From: Planctomycetota bacterium | Lineage (GTDB): Bacteria > Planctomycetota > PLA2 | DNA: 7,810 bases | Assembly: GCA_023150495.1 (NCBI GenBank) | Contig: JAKLKT010000122.1 | Location: forward strand, 1-7,810 | Reading direction: 5' to 3' | Shown here: positions 1 to 5,980 of the stretch, piece after piece | Position numbering within the stretch: the stretch's first letter is position 1 | How the letters are laid out: each line of letters starts with the position of its first letter | Position numbers and translations under genes: made by a program | Notes under the pieces: generated by a model | The model's database searches: none | What the model saw: only the letters and a program-made list of their open reading frames with translations | What the model was told of the DNA's origin: nothing

Positions 1-1734
1 GACCGCCTGCGCGAAGCTCATCCACCGCTTCTCCGGGTCCTCGGCGTCGAAGACGCGGTTGTCCGAGAAGACGAGGCGCGACTGGGGCACCTCGAGCTTC
101 TCCGCCGCCGCGCGCGCGACGAGGTCCTTCGCCCGCTCCGCAGCCTGGATCGCCGCGTTGCCCATCATGAGCGTCACGCGGCTCGAGTAGGAGCCGAGGT
201 CGACGGGCGTCAGGTCGGTGTCGGCGACGCAGACGCGCACGTCGAGCAGGTCGACGCCGAGGATCTCCGCGACGCACGAGGCGAGGACCGTGTCGCTCCC
301 CTGCCCGATGTCGGTCGCGCCGCAGTAGGCGGTGACCCCGCCGCCGCGGTCGAGCTTCACCATCACGCCCGAGTGGGGCATCCTGTTCCAGTAGATGGGG
401 AGCCCCGCGCCCGTGATGTAGCTCGCGCACGCGATGCCGAGCCCCCTGCCGCGGCCGAGCTTCCCGCGCCGCTCGCGCCAGCCCGACGCCTGGACGACCG
501 CCTCGATGCACTTCCGCAGGCCGATCGTGTTGATCTGGAGCCAGTTGGCCGTCACCGACTTCGGCGGCTGGAGGTTCTTCAGGCGGAAGTCCACCGGGTC
601 GATCCCGAGCTTCTCCGCCGCCTTGTCGATCTGCACCTCGAGCGCGAACCGCGGCTGCGGCGTCCCGTGACCGCGCTTCGGCCCGCACGGCGGCTTGTTC
701 GTGAAGCAGCGGACGCCGTCGAACCGGTAGACGGGCACCTTGTACGTGACCGTCTGGAGCGCGCCCGTGTAGTAGGTGCTCGCGACGCCGTACGATCCGT
801 ACGCTCCGCCGTCGAGCAGGCTCTCGAAGTGGAGGCCCGCGATCGTGCCGTCCTTCCTGAGCCCCATCCGGCTGCGCATGAGCACGGGGTGGCGGCCGCG
901 GTGGCAGTAGAAGACCTCCTCGCGGGTGAGCGCGATCTTCACCGGCCGGCCCGTCTTCTGCGCGAGCTTCAGGACGACGATCTCGTGGTTGAAGGGGTCG
1001 CTCTTGCCCCCGAAGCCCCCCCCGTTCGGACACGCGACGACGCGCAGGCGCGAGGGCGGGATGCCCAGCACCTTCGAGGCCGCCTTGTGGAGGTAGTGCG
1101 GCGTCTGCGTCGAGGACCAGATCGTGAGGCGGCCGTCCGCCTCGGGCAGCGCGAGCGATGCGTGCTGCTCCATCGGCAGGTGCGTGTTCCCCTGGAAGAA
1201 GACGACGTCCTCGAGGACGAGGTCCGCCTCCTTGAGGGCCCGCGCGACGTCGCCGAACTCCATCGACACGCGCTTGTGGACGTTGCCGTCGTCGCCGTAG
1301 TCGTGGAGCGGCGGCGTCGCGTTCGCGATCGCGTCCGCCGGGTCGAAGACGGGCGGCAGCGGCTCGTACTCGACGCGGATCCTCCGCATCGCCTCGTATG
1401 CGGTGTCCTCGTCGACCGCCGCGACGGCCGCGACCGGGTCGCCGACGAAGCGCACGCGGTCGAGGCAGAGCGCGTGCTCGTCCTCGGAGACCGGGAGGAT
1501 GCCGAAGGGGATCGGCATCTCCTGGCCCGTGAGGACGGCGACGACTCCGGGCATCGCCTCCGCCTCGCTCGTGTCGATCCGCAGGATCCGCGCGTGCGGC
1601 ACGTCGGAGCGATGGAGCTTGCAGTGGAGCATCCGCGGGAGCGAGAGGTCGTCGGCGAAGCGGGTCTGGCCCGTGCACTTGGCGAGGCCGTCGACCTTGG
1701 GGAGCGCCTTCCCGATGATCCGGTAGTTAGCCAC
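1..1734 (-). CDS. hcrA: 4-hydroxybenzoyl-CoA reductase-type molybdopterin subunit (alpha), 3' end cut by window
   Basis: Large molybdenum-cofactor subunit of a xanthine-oxidase-family enzyme. In 4-hydroxybenzoyl-CoA reductase it removes the para-hydroxyl of the CoA-activated ring, giving benzoyl-CoA in anaerobic aromatic degradation. The frame runs open from GTG at 1734 to base 1 (578 codons). Visible family blocks are the N-terminal a/b-hammerhead (about 1-130), LPMEQHA near 186-192, TQTPHYLH near 209-216, PNGGGFGGK at 236-244, REEVFYCHRGRHP at 271-283, KRGHGTPQPRF at 353-363, TDIGQGSD at 474-481 and GSYSSRVT at 514-521. From memory these resemble HcrA more than xanthine or CO dehydrogenases. 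The family is about 770 residues long, so roughly 190 residues, including the catalytic Glu region, lie off the window. The start is set by GGAGGA eight bases upstream and an 8-base overlap with hcrC (GTGGCTAA). An FAD subunit (HcrB) is not seen and may lie downstream. The substrate is inferred; another aromatic acyl-CoA is possible. Confidence 0.9.
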   Translation of the reverse strand, partial: MANYRIIGKALPKVDGLAKCTGQTRFADDLSLPRMLHCKLHRSDVPHARILRIDTSEAEAMPGVVAVLTGQEMPIPFGILPVSEDEHALCLDRVRFVGDPVAAVAAVDEDTAYEAMRRIRVEYEPLPPVFDPADAIANATPPLHDYGDDGNVHKRVSMEFGDVARALKEADLVLEDVVFFQGNTHLPMEQHASLALPEADGRLTIWSSTQTPHYLHKAASKVLGIPPSRLRVVACPNGGGFGGKSDPFNHEIVVLKLAQKTGRPVKIALTREEVFYCHRGRHPVLMRSRMGLRKDGTIAGLHFESLLDGGAYGSYGVASTYYTGALQTVTYKVPVYRFDGVRCFTNKPPCGPKRGHGTPQPRFALEVQIDKAAEKLGIDPVDFRLKNLQPPKSVTANWLQINTIGLRKCIEAVVQASGWRERRGKLGRGRGLGIACASYITGAGLPIYWNRMPHSGVMVKLDRGGGVTAYCGATDIGQGSDTVLASCVAEILGVDLLDVRVCVADTDLTPVDLGSYSSRVTLMMGNAAIQAAERAKDLVARAAAEKLEVPQSRLVFSDNRVFDAEDPEKRWMSFAQAV

Positions 1735-2218
1735 GGCGCAGGTCCTCCGCGGCCAGCTCGACCGCCTCGAAGATCTTCAGGTAGCCGGTGCATCGGCAGA
1801 GGTTGCCGCTGAGCTCCTTGCGGATCGTCTCGCGGTCCGCCGCGGGCTCGCGGTCGAGGAGCGACTTCGCCGCGAGCAGGAAGCCGGGCGTGCAGTAGCC
1901 GCACTGCGCGGCGTTCAGCTCCGCGAAGCGTCGCTGGAGCGGATGGGGGCCCTGCGGCCCCGCGAGCCCCTCGACGGTCGTGATCTCCCTGCCCTCGAAC
2001 TCGAGCGCGAGCGCGAGGCAGGAGAGCACCGGCTCGCCGTCGACGAGCACGGTGCACGTGCCGCACTCGCCGAGCTCGCATCCGTGCTTCGTGCCGGTGA
2101 GGCCCATGTCCTCGCGCAGCACCTCGAGGAGCGTGCGGTGGGGGAGGAAGGAGACCTCCTGCGTCTCGCCGTTCACGCGCAGCGGGAGCGTCACCTTCGC
2201 GGGCGCCGTCTTCTTCAT
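1727..2218 (-). CDS. hcrC: 4-hydroxybenzoyl-CoA reductase-type [2Fe-2S] subunit (gamma)
   Basis: Small iron-sulfur subunit of the same molybdenum hydroxylase-type complex. It passes electrons between the Mo site of HcrA and the flavin subunit. The protein is 163 residues, normal for the family. The N-terminal plant-type ferredoxin domain (about 9-85) has the ligand set C47, C52, C55, C67. The C-terminal helical [2Fe-2S] domain (about 92-160) has C106, C109, C141, C143 in the motifs QCGYC and LCRCTGY. All eight cysteines are present, so the subunit looks functional. The ATG at 2218 overlaps the tetR stop (ATGA), and AAAGGG lies eight bases upstream. Its 3' end overlaps hcrA by 8 bases. The family call (XdhC/CoxS/HcrC-like ferredoxin subunit) is secure. 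The HcrC assignment rests on the HcrA-like neighbour. Confidence 0.9.
   Translation of the reverse strand: MKKTAPAKVTLPLRVNGETQEVSFLPHRTLLEVLREDMGLTGTKHGCELGECGTCTVLVDGEPVLSCLALALEFEGREITTVEGLAGPQGPHPLQRRFAELNAAQCGYCTPGFLLAAKSLLDREPAADRETIRKELSGNLCRCTGYLKIFEAVELAAEDLRRG
1743..1748 (-). promoter_or_regulatory. Shine-Dalgarno of hcrA
   Basis: GGAGGA on the minus strand lies inside the end of hcrC, eight bases before the GTG at 1734. It decides the start of the large subunit, which has no nearby ATG. Together with the 8-base gene overlap it suggests translational coupling and balanced subunit synthesis. Confidence 0.7.
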
Positions 2219-2808
2219 CGTTCGAGCCCTTTCAGGAACAGGTCCGCGGTCCTCTCCGCCACATCCGCGACGGAGAGCGGTCCGTCCGGCCGCCACCAGA
2301 CCGCCGCCCAGTTGAGCGCGCCGAGGAGCGCGAGCGTCGCGAGCTTGCCGTCGACCGCGCGGAACGCCCCCGCGCGGATGCCGTCCTCGATCACGCCGCG
2401 CACGATCCGCTCGTAGGCGTCGCGCCAGCCGACCACCTCCGCGAGCTGCGCGTCGGGCAGCGCGTGGAACTCGACGTGCGCGAAGCTGCCGCCGAGCTCG
2501 CCGAGGACGTGGGAGAGGTGGGCGAGCACGAGCCGCCGCAGCTTCCCGGCGGGCGGGTGGGCGTCGGCCGCGATCTCGGACGCGCTCCTCGTGAGCCGTT
2601 CGAGCGAGAGCCGCTGGCAGGCGTGGAGGAGGTCCTCCTTGCTCTCGAAGTAGTAGTAGAGCGCCCCAGGCGCGAGGCCGAGTCCGGTCGCGATCTCGCG
2701 CATGCCGGCCCCGCGGAAGCCCTTGCGGCGGAAGACCTCGGCAGCGCGGCGGAGGATCTCGGCCCGCTTCCGATCGGCCCTCAGCCCGGCGCTCGTCGTT
2801 TGAACCAC
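2215..2808 (-). CDS. TetR-family transcriptional repressor, likely local regulator of hcrCA
   Basis: A 197-residue TetR/AcrR-family protein. The N-terminal DNA-binding domain spans about 13-60, with the helix-turn-helix at about 36-57 (MREIATGLGLAPGALYYYF) followed by the typical SKEDLL. The C-terminal ligand domain ends in ALNWAAVWWRPDGPLS...LFLKGL. This tail resembles TetR proteins that bind acyl-CoA thioesters (KstR2/FadR-like), so an aromatic acyl-CoA effector is a reasonable inference but unproven. It is first in a co-oriented operon and overlaps hcrC by 4 bases, so it probably represses itself together with the reductase. The start is GTG at 2808. An in-frame TGA at 2814-2812 rules out any start further upstream, no Shine-Dalgarno lies within reach, and the next internal Met (36) is inside the helix-turn-helix. 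Confidence 0.9.
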   Translation of the reverse strand: MVQTTSAGLRADRKRAEILRRAAEVFRRKGFRGAGMREIATGLGLAPGALYYYFESKEDLLHACQRLSLERLTRSASEIAADAHPPAGKLRRLVLAHLSHVLGELGGSFAHVEFHALPDAQLAEVVGWRDAYERIVRGVIEDGIRAGAFRAVDGKLATLALLGALNWAAVWWRPDGPLSVADVAERTADLFLKGLER

Positions 2809-2816
2809 TGTTCAAA
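2799..2816. promoter_or_regulatory. Perfect inverted repeat overlapping the tetR start: probable TetR operator
   Basis: TTTGAAC-CACT-GTTCAAA has perfect 7-base arms around a 4-base spacer, and the spacer contains part of the tetR start codon. Size and symmetry fit a TetR-dimer operator. It lies directly downstream of the -10-like element at 2822-2817, so a bound repressor would cover the predicted transcription start and block tetR-hcrC-hcrA. It is also AT-rich against a very GC-rich background. Binding by this particular TetR is inferred from position. Confidence 0.7.
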
Positions 2817-2844
2817 ATGATAAGGGGGGGCTCCGGGGGCGCAA
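2817..2844 (-). promoter_or_regulatory. Candidate promoter of tetR-hcrC-hcrA
   Basis: On the minus strand a -10-like TATCAT (2822-2817, five of six consensus bases) follows a poor -35-like TTGCGC (2844-2839) at 16-base spacing. Transcription would start near 2810-2808, at or within two bases of the GTG codon, giving an essentially leaderless mRNA. The -10 is one of very few AT-rich patches here; the -35 is weak support. Confidence 0.45.
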
Positions 2845-2919
2845 TTTCTCCCTAGGCATCCCCCGGGGAGGCACGCAACTTCGGACCCCGGAAGCGCCGA
2901 TACCGAAGCCGGGGAAGTG
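2831..2919 (+). promoter_or_regulatory. Divergent intergenic region and leader of the PilZ-PilT gene
   Basis: This is most of the 108-base gap between tetR and the plus-strand PilZ-PilT gene. No convincing plus-strand promoter is visible. CCGGGGG (2833-2839) can pair with CCCCCGG (2860-2866) across a 20-base loop. Further on, CTTCGG (2879-2884) can pair with CCGAAG (2903-2908), and CCCCGG (2886-2891) with CCGGGG (2909-2914). The last two stems interleave, so they would exclude each other or form a pseudoknot. CCGGGG is also the only ribosome-binding-like sequence before the GTG at 2917, so pairing could limit initiation. Such short GC stems arise easily by chance. Confidence 0.25.
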
Positions 2920-4917
2920 CGAAAGCAGCCGAAGGACCTCTCCGTGCCCGGAGCGGCGGAAGCCCGGAGCGGCCACCGCGCCACGGTGACCGCGGAGGTC
3001 GAGGTCTTGGGCAAGGGCGGGACCTTCTCCGGGCAGACGATCGACCTCTCCGCCACCGGCGCGCTGCTCTGGATCACCGACGAGCGGTTCCTGCCGGCCT
3101 CCGACCTCGTGAACATGGTCGTCTTCTCCGAGCGCGTCGCGCAGGAGTTCGGCGACGGCATGATCGTCCGCCTCGCGGGCGGCCAGGTCGTGCGGGAGGC
3201 GGAGGTCGTGCGCGTCTCCCGCAAGGGGGCGGAGGACGACTCCCCGATGCTCGTCGGATGCCGCTTCGCGGCCCCGCTCGCGGGCGACGACTGGGTGCTC
3301 CTGGGCGTCGCCCCCGCGCGGGAGAAGCGCGCCGCCACCCCGAAGCAGGCGAAGGGAGGCGCGCCGGCGCAGCGCGGGGAGGAGCGGAGGGCGCACCCGC
3401 GCGTCGATCGCGTGCTCGCGCTCGACGTGCGCGGGGACTACGGCACCTACAAGGGCTATGCGATCAACGTCTCCGGCGCGGGGCTTCTCCTGACGATCGC
3501 GGGGCCCGAGTTCACGATCAGCGCGGATGCGGAGCATCTCGTCCTCTTCACGAAGCGGATCAGCTTCCTCTTCCGCAACGGCATGGCGATCCGGTTCCTC
3601 GAGGCGGGCGTCACGGTCGAGGCCGATCTCGTCCGGGTGAGCGAGCGCTCCGAGGGCGGCGAGCTCCTGATCGTGCTCGGGGCGAGGTTCCGGCGGCCGC
3701 TCTCGCCCTCGGAGTGGGCGCTCGTGCAGTCGGACCAGCCTGCACGCCCGCAGCCGCCTTCGTCGCCGCCCCCCCCCGCGCCCCCCCGCGTCCCGAAGCC
3801 CAAGCCGACCGCCCGCCTGCCCGAACCGCCCGCGCGCAGCGAGGACGAGCCCGAGCCTCGGGTCCGGATCCTCGACCTCATGCGCGAGGCGATCGGGATG
3901 CGCGCGAGCGACCTCCACCTCAAGGCGAGAAGCCCCGTGCGCCTGCGGATCGCGGGCCAGCTCGTGGACCACGGCCGCGTGCTCGACGCCGACGAGGTCC
4001 ACGCGATGGCGACCGGGCTCATGGGAGCGCAGCAGGCCGAGCGGTACGAGGCCGAGGGCGACCTCGAGCTCGTGTTCGCGCTCGAGAAGCTCGGGCGTTT
4101 CCGGGTGAGCGTCATGCGCGAGCGGGGGCAGACGAGCCTCGCGATCCGCTGCATCCCCGTCGCGATCCCGACGATCGAGGACCTCGGCATCTCGCCGGTC
4201 TCGCGCACACTCGCGGAGAGGCCGCGCGGCCTCGTGCTCGTCACCGGGCCGACGGGCTCGGGCAAGAGCCACACGCTCGCCGCGATGGTGGACCACGTGA
4301 ACCGCACGCGTGCGTGCCACATCCTCACGATGGAGGACCCGATCGAGTTCATCCACAAGGACGTGAAGGCGCACATCACGCAGCGCGAGATCGGCCGCGA
4401 CTGCCCCGACTTCCCGAGCGCGCTCCGGCGCGCGCTGCGCCACGACCCCGACGTGATCCTCGTCGGCGAGCTGCGCGACCGCGAGACGATCTCGCTCGCG
4501 CTCACCGCCGCGGAGACGGGCCACCTCGTGTTCGCGACGCTCCACACCGCGTCGGCGTCGCAGGCCCCGGAGCGGATCGTGGACGTCTTCCCCGCAGGCC
4601 AGCAGGAGCAGGCGCGCCTCCAGCTCTCGGAGTCGCTCCAGGGAGTGCTCGCGCAGATCCTCGTCGAGCGCACGGACGGCGGCCTCGCGCCGGCGCAGGA
4701 GATCCTCGTCGCGACGGACGCCGTGCGCGCGCTCATCCGCGAGCGGAAGACGCCGCAGCTCTACAACGTGATCCAGACCGGCACGCGCGAGGGGATGCGC
4801 ACGCTCGAGGCGTCGCTCAACGAGTACGTGGCCGCGGGCATCGTGAGCTACGAGACCGCGCTCCGGAACGCCAACCTCCCCGACCAGATCCTCCGGCCCC
4901 GCGCACCCCGTACGTAG
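2917..4917 (+). CDS. PilZ-PilZ-PilT fusion: c-di-GMP-binding twitching/retraction-type ATPase
   Basis: A 666-residue cytoplasmic protein with two PilZ domains ahead of a complete PilT-type motor. PilZ1 (about 17-130) has R17xxxR21 and D43LSATG48. PilZ2 (about 158-270) has R158xxxR162 and N184VSGAG189; both motifs bind c-di-GMP in this family. A Pro-rich linker covers about 272-313. The ATPase (about 315-655) has the ASDLHLK N-domain block, Walker A GPTGSGKS (444-451), Asp box EDPIEF (473-478), Walker B DPDVILVGELRD (510-521), His box TGHLVFATLHT (534-544) and a PilT-like VRALIRE (603-609). All catalytic boxes are intact. Canonical PilT is about 345-370 residues, so the PilZ pair is an addition, not a replacement. 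PilT hexamers power pilus retraction; c-di-GMP control here is inferred. No other pilus genes are visible. The start is GTG 2917, preceded by GGGGAA. The carboxyl tail after the motor is short and basic. Confidence 0.93.
   Translation: MRKQPKDLSVPGAAEARSGHRATVTAEVEVLGKGGTFSGQTIDLSATGALLWITDERFLPASDLVNMVVFSERVAQEFGDGMIVRLAGGQVVREAEVVRVSRKGAEDDSPMLVGCRFAAPLAGDDWVLLGVAPAREKRAATPKQAKGGAPAQRGEERRAHPRVDRVLALDVRGDYGTYKGYAINVSGAGLLLTIAGPEFTISADAEHLVLFTKRISFLFRNGMAIRFLEAGVTVEADLVRVSERSEGGELLIVLGARFRRPLSPSEWALVQSDQPARPQPPSSPPPPAPPRVPKPKPTARLPEPPARSEDEPEPRVRILDLMREAIGMRASDLHLKARSPVRLRIAGQLVDHGRVLDADEVHAMATGLMGAQQAERYEAEGDLELVFALEKLGRFRVSVMRERGQTSLAIRCIPVAIPTIEDLGISPVSRTLAERPRGLVLVTGPTGSGKSHTLAAMVDHVNRTRACHILTMEDPIEFIHKDVKAHITQREIGRDCPDFPSALRRALRHDPDVILVGELRDRETISLALTAAETGHLVFATLHTASASQAPERIVDVFPAGQQEQARLQLSESLQGVLAQILVERTDGGLAPAQEILVATDAVRALIRERKTPQLYNVIQTGTREGMRTLEASLNEYVAAGIVSYETALRNANLPDQILRPRAPRT
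3769..3787 (+). repeat. C9 and C7 homopolymer tracts in the PilZ-to-PilT linker
   Basis: A run of nine C (3769-3777), GCG, then seven C (3781-3787) encode part of the Pro-rich linker near residues 285-290. Length changes would shift the frame after both PilZ domains and before the motor, leaving a PilZ-PilZ product without ATPase. Other G/C runs of 7-8 occur in the window (2824-2830, 6818-6833, 7790-7797), so the tract may simply reflect composition and Pro codons. Confidence 0.5.
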
Positions 4918-4922
4918 TACCG

Positions 4923-5046
4923 GGCGCGACGCGCGTAAGTCGCGCGGGTGAAAGGGGTTGCGGCGACGAGGTGCGGACTCTCGGGTCCGCATCGCCGGGC
5001 CTCCCCGGCCGTCTCGGAATGGTGCGGCCGGAGTCTTGTGACCGGC
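4923..5046 (+). other. Hairpin-rich leader between the PilZ-PilT gene and the solo PilZ gene
   Basis: The 167-base gap (4918-5084) contains several perfect potential stems: GCGCGAC/GTCGCGC (4924-4930 with 4939-4945), TGCGGAC/GTCCGCA (4972-4978 with 4985-4991), GCCGGG/CCCGGC with a CCTC loop (4994-5009), and GCCGG/CCGGC (5027-5031 with 5042-5046). No T-tract follows any stem, so none is a standard intrinsic terminator. The region could be a structured 5' leader, a processing site or chance pairing in GC-rich DNA. The conserved GACGCAAAGC core of the c-di-GMP-I (GEMM) riboswitch is absent. A weak TTGTGA-18-TGTGCT promoter-like pair (5036-5065) is the only promoter candidate. Confidence 0.35.
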
Positions 5047-5084
5047 GCCCGCGCCGCCGTGTGCTTTGCTTCGATGGGGGGACC

Positions 5085-5573
5085 ATGATGCCCGCGGAGC
5101 GAAACGCCGTTGCCAGCGATCTCGTGAAGCAGATCCAGGGATGGACGTCCCTCGGCGGCGCCACGGAACTCGCGCAGAAGGTGCTCGAGACGCAGTACGC
5201 GGGCCGCCGCGACGCGATCCGGACGTTCAAGTTCATCGAGATCTCGGTGCAGGGCGTGGGCGGCACGTTCAAGGCGCTCGGCATCAACATCTCGCGCACC
5301 GGCATCCTCTTCCGCATCACGGATCCGCGCTTCGCAGCCGACGGCGAGCACCAGCACCTGATGCCCTACACCGCCCGGGTCTGGCAGAACTTCCACGGCG
5401 GCTTCCACGTCTTCTTCGAGAGCGGCACGGTCGCGCGCGAGGCGGACATCGTGCGCGTGAGCGGCTACTGCGGGAAGAGGTCGAGCCTTGTGCTCGTCGG
5501 ATGCCGCTTCCGCGAGGAGCTGACCGCGGCCGAGTGCGACCTCCTCGCCATCCCGCACGACCCGGCCGCCTGA
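5085..5573 (+). CDS. Stand-alone PilZ-domain protein, paralogous to the PilZ domains of the upstream fusion
   Basis: A 162-residue cytoplasmic protein. Residues 1-40 are probably helical (ASDLVKQIQGW, ELAQKVLETQ) and are followed by one PilZ domain (about 42-155). R42xxxR46 and N68ISRTG73 are both intact, separated by the same 22-residue spacing as in the two PilZ domains of the upstream protein. From GGTF to VRVS (59-126) it aligns without gaps to both, with 29 of 68 residues identical to PilZ1 and 26 to PilZ2 by hand count. LVGCRF (137-142) is also shared with PilZ1. This points to duplication within one PilZ subfamily. It probably binds c-di-GMP and may act with the PilT fusion, the N-terminal helices being a plausible contact surface; both are inferred. 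The start is ATG 5085 (ATG 5088 is equally possible), with GGGGGGA just upstream. No membrane segment or enzymatic domain is seen. Confidence 0.9.
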   Translation: MMPAERNAVASDLVKQIQGWTSLGGATELAQKVLETQYAGRRDAIRTFKFIEISVQGVGGTFKALGINISRTGILFRITDPRFAADGEHQHLMPYTARVWQNFHGGFHVFFESGTVAREADIVRVSGYCGKRSSLVLVGCRFREELTAAECDLLAIPHDPAA

Positions 5574-5610
5574 TCCCCCCGCGCCCCCCTCTGTCCGCCA
5601 TCCTCGGGGC

Positions 5611-5980
5611 ATGCGGCGGCTGCTCCCCATCCTCCCTCTCGCGGCGGCTTCGGCCGCGGCGGATCCCGACGGCGACGGGCTCTCCGACCTCGCCGAGCGG
5701 CACAAGTACGGAACCGATCCCGAGGACAGCGACGGCGACGGCACGCCTCGCTCGAAGTCGTCTGCCACCCGTTCTCCACCGCGCCGGCCGGAGGGCCGGG
5801 CGTGGACGCGGCGGAGTGGCTGCGGCCGGGGCTCACGTCGAACTGGGACGAGGAGCTGCGGGAGCGGATCGTCGCCGGATTCGGTGCCGAGGGGGTCCGG
5901 GGGCAGGAGGACTGCGCGCGCCTCGCGATCCCGCTCGCGCCGATCGTCAGGCGGGAACAGCTCGTCTCGGCGAAGCGGCG
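5611..5980 (+). pseudogene. Remnant of a secreted DxDxDG-repeat protein, possibly transglutaminase-like
   Basis: The frame from ATG 5611 begins with a signal peptide (MRRLLPILPLAAASAAA) and two calcium-binding-type motifs, DPDGDGLSD (18-26) and DSDGDGTP (39-46). After about 5748 it becomes Arg/Ser-rich with no protein-like pattern. Convincing sequence resumes in another frame (codons at 5748, 5751 and so on): SLEVVCHPFST, then AAEWLRPGLTSNWDEELRERIV around 5805-5870, fading by about 5970 where lipA ends on the other strand. From memory, large secreted transglutaminase-like proteins carry a DGDGTPD repeat, then about 50 residues, then a LEV...YPF block and L.PG.TSNWD. This copy would therefore lack that middle segment, be out of frame and lack the C-terminal catalytic core. 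The frame switch is directly visible; the family and the deletion are inferred. An assembly indel could explain the frame switch but not the missing parts. Confidence 0.55.

Noticed and set aside
373..1812. Long plus-strand open frame of 479 codons, rich in Arg, Ala and Val
   Set aside because: It is the complement of hcrA. The minus strand gives a clear HcrA protein with all family motifs, while this frame shows only low-complexity GC-driven composition.
2219..2815. Extension of the hcrC frame upstream to 2815 (a 362-residue product)
   Set aside because: The added part is a shadow of tetR in another frame. The ferredoxin domain starts normally at ATG 2218.
2812..4992. Minus-strand open frame of 726 codons opposite the PilZ-PilT gene
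   Set aside because: Antisense shadow of a well-defined protein. It consists of Arg/Leu/Ala-rich low-complexity sequence without domains, expected where stop codons are rare.
5050..5072. Sigma-54 promoter (-24/-12) before the solo PilZ gene
   Set aside because: TTGCT at 5066-5070 resembles a -12 element, but the bases at the -24 position are GC instead of the required GG.
3258..5084. Plus-strand frame open from inside the PilZ-PilT gene into the solo PilZ gene
   Set aside because: Upstream of 5085 the translation is Arg/Pro/Ala low-complexity sequence. Only the part from ATG 5085 is protein-like and has a ribosome-binding-like sequence.
4918..5084. c-di-GMP riboswitch (GEMM-I or type II) before the solo PilZ gene
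   Set aside because: Attractive by context, but the conserved GEMM-I core and the expected tetraloop-receptor arrangement are not present, and no type II features could be matched.
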